A stretch of DNA of 64,000 nucleotides from Beaufortia kweichowensis (Eukaryota > Chordata > Actinopteri > Cypriniformes > Gastromyzontidae): NCBI GenBank assembly GCA_019155185.1, contig CM032794.1, positions 9,711,988 through 9,775,987 of the forward strand, read 5' to 3'. A program made the translations under genes and the position numbers. Of this stretch, positions 61,461-64,000 are shown piece by piece. The notes below the pieces were generated by a model. That model did not search any database, was not told the DNA's origin, and saw only the letters and a program-made list of their open reading frames with translations. Within the stretch, counting starts at the first letter, position 1, and every line of letters starts with the position of its first letter.

Positions 61461-64000
61461 AGACACAGACAGGCTCACATACGGACTCATTATAAAAATG
61501 AATGTCAGTGGACTGTTTATAATAATACAGGAAAACTGTTCACTATATATTCTATTTTCTACCCCACTTTTAATCCCATACCCCATCTCATTCAAGCAAA
61601 ATAGTAGTTTCCCCCCAGCACAATCTGTTTTAGCTAGAATTCTTCCTAATCCTCATTTTCCTTCCTCCCCTGCTGAGAAGCTTCCCCCGACCCCTGCTGC
61701 TCCAGAACTCCGGCACCACCATATCCAGCTCCACCCCTGCACATGTGTAGAAAACATTACAGTTACGATCCACCTCGTGGGGCATCCAAAGCAAGTTCAG
61801 GAGTAGGATTACTTAAAGCAGGTAGCACTGCATGGAGCCCGGCCAAAGAGGACTATGGGGAGAGTTTAACAAAGATCATGTTTGATTGTGCCTAGTCCAG
61901 CAAGAGCCCTGCACGCAGACGCGGGAGCGTGTACGACGGTATCTGTTAAATCGGTCATTAATCTAATGCAGTCCTGCAGCTCGCATGCTGCACTGCGGCC
62001 ATAATATTACCATCGCTTGCCAATGCTGCTGGCAGCATAATGTCTCTTACGACTGAGTCAGGATAATTCTGATTTAAGACACACTCTTTAAATGACAAAT
62101 TACCATTAACAGCCTCACACAGAGGCTGAAACCAGTCCAAGAATTGTTTACATCTGAGCCTTTGGATAATACTGGGGTTTTAGCAGAAGTTTATTTACTT
62201 CAATGAGACAGCAAACATCTGACTGTACTGTATGGCCTAATTTTAGGTAAACGGAAAAAAACAATATCTGATTCGAACTAAACATCATTGAACATTACAT
62301 ATTATAACAAGCTCTGCTTAAGAAATAAATGTAAATATAAAACGCTACTTTTTTCAAAATGCAACTTTACTACAGAATATAGTAGTGTACCCCACACATA
62401 CTCTTTCTTTAGGTTTCTAGCATACTCATTCAGTGTACCAAAACACATGAGCTTAATCTATCAAGCTCACTTTCAATGTACTTCTATAAAGCTGTCAGTT
62501 AATAATGCTGAGTACAGTATGAGAAACACTTCTGTGGTGAAACTTTTTTCTCACAAGAAGCTAACTGACTGCCTGCAAGGCCTTATCTATGTATCCAAAC
62601 AGTGATGACATCATACTTCCAATGAATTATGGGCTATGTCAGTTCACAGTTAACACAATGATTACCAGAGTTAAATCAAAGCACTTACTGGTGACTAATC
62701 CCAGTAACAGAGGAACACAAACCACTGTCAAAATAGCCTGATGTAATGGGCCACAGTTCCCATTTATGCATTCTCTTTATTTATCCAGTTTTCCACTGGA
62801 TGTCATAGACACTGCAGGTTGACCACTTGACATTAGTTCACACACACTAGAAGTAAATTCAGCACTGTTTGCTGGTGGCTAAGGATGTATAGACAGAGAT
62901 CTATGAGACTGAGAGAGAAAACAGTAACTTTATATAAGGATATGGCAACAAGTTAGTAGCTAATGGTTCATTAAACTAAAATGATGCTAGAGTCAATCTC
63001 TGCAATGAAAAGACTGTTTTCAAGAGTTGACAGAAGATAAAAACAAAGCAATAGACCAAACAACAAATAAGAAAATCTGATTTTCAGAAGAAATGATATT
63101 GTTTTCAGGTTGCACAATAGGAAAAGCTTTAAAGCTTTAAAGAATATCATTGGGAATCTGAGCCACCTGCGTTTTAGATTTATGGGGTGTTGAGATATTC
63201 AGTAGATAAATCAGTTAATTTAAAAGTAAATTCCATATATCTATTGACATCGATCTGGCACGTGAACATATTAATCAAACATGCTCATTTGTAGCGCATT
63301 AGGAATGTCAGTTATGTATACAGTATATGGTGTTGCTACAACAGTTGATGGCAACTCAATGGCAATACAGCAGCATGCCAAACAAAATGCCTGAGGTTCA
63401 AACTTGACTAATTGACCAAAATTAGATCATTATTCTCATTGTGTTTTCTTTTTGGGTGGGTGATCTTAATTACCACACATACCATTCAAAGCTGATAGTA
63501 ATTTGTACCTCGAGCGTCAAATCGAATGCAATGAAGCAATTTACATGTCATTTTAAACTACAATTGCAAGCAAGTCAAAGAGAGCAAACTACTTTATGAT
63601 TTGTGCGTTTCACGCAACTTTATTGTTCTTTCACAAACTGGAGTGTCATATCAGGGAGAGATTTGTTTGGTAAGATAATCTCATGAACAGGTGTTGATGG
63701 GTGTATGTCACTCTCATTGTTCCTGTGCCGATTGCAAAGTGCAAGGAGACTGGAAGAGCTTACGCTGTCAATGACGTATTGTAATTTATTTTTGCTTTCA
63801 TCTTTCGTTTTGACAGGATTAAAAAAAGGATGTAGAGTACAAAGAGTAATGTGTGTGTGAAAAAGGGCAATACAGCTGTAAACTACACAGCAGATGCAAT
63901 GCAAGGACAAACTAATCAGACAGCACAATATATTGGACAGAATAACCACCTCATAACTGTCGTATAACAGTTGCCATTAGCAATAAACAGCAAAACCGCA
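61461..64000. other. distal intergenic region
   Basis: A pyrimidine-rich, GC-richer patch lies at 61600-61760. A minus-strand open frame at 63620-63949 ends in a stop overlapping AATAAA, but neither its start nor its product can be supported. Confidence 0.5.

Noticed and set aside
63620..63949. Minus-strand frame whose stop overlaps AATAAA, resembling a last exon
   Set aside because: No convincing acceptor, no recognisable protein, and upstream codons look like random AT-rich sequence. It remains possible but unsupported.
1..64000. CRISPR arrays, operons, prophage, tRNA or rRNA genes
   Set aside because: The window is eukaryotic. No regular repeat-spacer array or RNA gene was recognised by eye; a covariance-model scan was not possible.

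Overview
The window is vertebrate genomic DNA, very probably from a teleost of the carp order (Cypriniformes). It has AT-rich intergenic and intronic sequence, short coding exons with GT-AG introns, many microsatellites and several small terminal-inverted-repeat elements of types common in cyprinid genomes. Nothing prokaryotic or viral was seen.

The only gene I can establish is one complete gene on the minus strand, from about 43.3 kb (start codon) to 7.25 kb (stop codon). I reconstructed 23 coding exons. Every junction has GT/AG borders and matching intron phases except one, between exons 20 and 21. The product is ADAMTS18, a secreted zinc metalloprotease. In order it has an N-terminal leader, a prodomain with the cysteine-switch CGRRK and furin site RVKR, a catalytic domain with HESGHNFGMIHD, a disintegrin-like region, a first thrombospondin repeat (TSR), a cysteine-rich domain, a spacer, five more TSRs and a C-terminal PLAC domain. 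The family assignment and the choice of ADAMTS18 over its sister ADAMTS16 rest on remembered similarity, strongest in the PLAC exon and the spacer.

Layout: 1-5.7 kb lies beyond the 3' end of ADAMTS18. It holds one unrecognised minus-strand ORF that may belong to a small spliced gene (about 3.6 to 1.7 kb). The ADAMTS18 3' UTR probably lies between 5.7 and 7.25 kb. Exons 23 to 4 lie between 7.2 and 32.1 kb, followed by a 9.6 kb intron 3 with a TTAA-flanked MITE and large microsatellites. Exons 3, 2 and 1 and a CpG-containing promoter region lie between 41.7 and 43.7 kb. From 43.7 to 64 kb is the upstream intergenic region, with MITEs (one nested in another), a fold-back element, GC-richer patches that could be conserved enhancers, and a TATA-plus-splice-donor pattern at 60.5-60.7 kb that could start a divergent transcript.

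The most notable observations are: an apparent reading-frame break at the exon 20/21 junction, which would remove the last TSRs and the PLAC domain unless it is an assembly error or is bypassed by an acceptor 7 nt downstream; a polyhistidine tract in the prodomain; a dispersed 200-280 bp palindromic MITE family with five copies; and two possible unannotated transcription starts.
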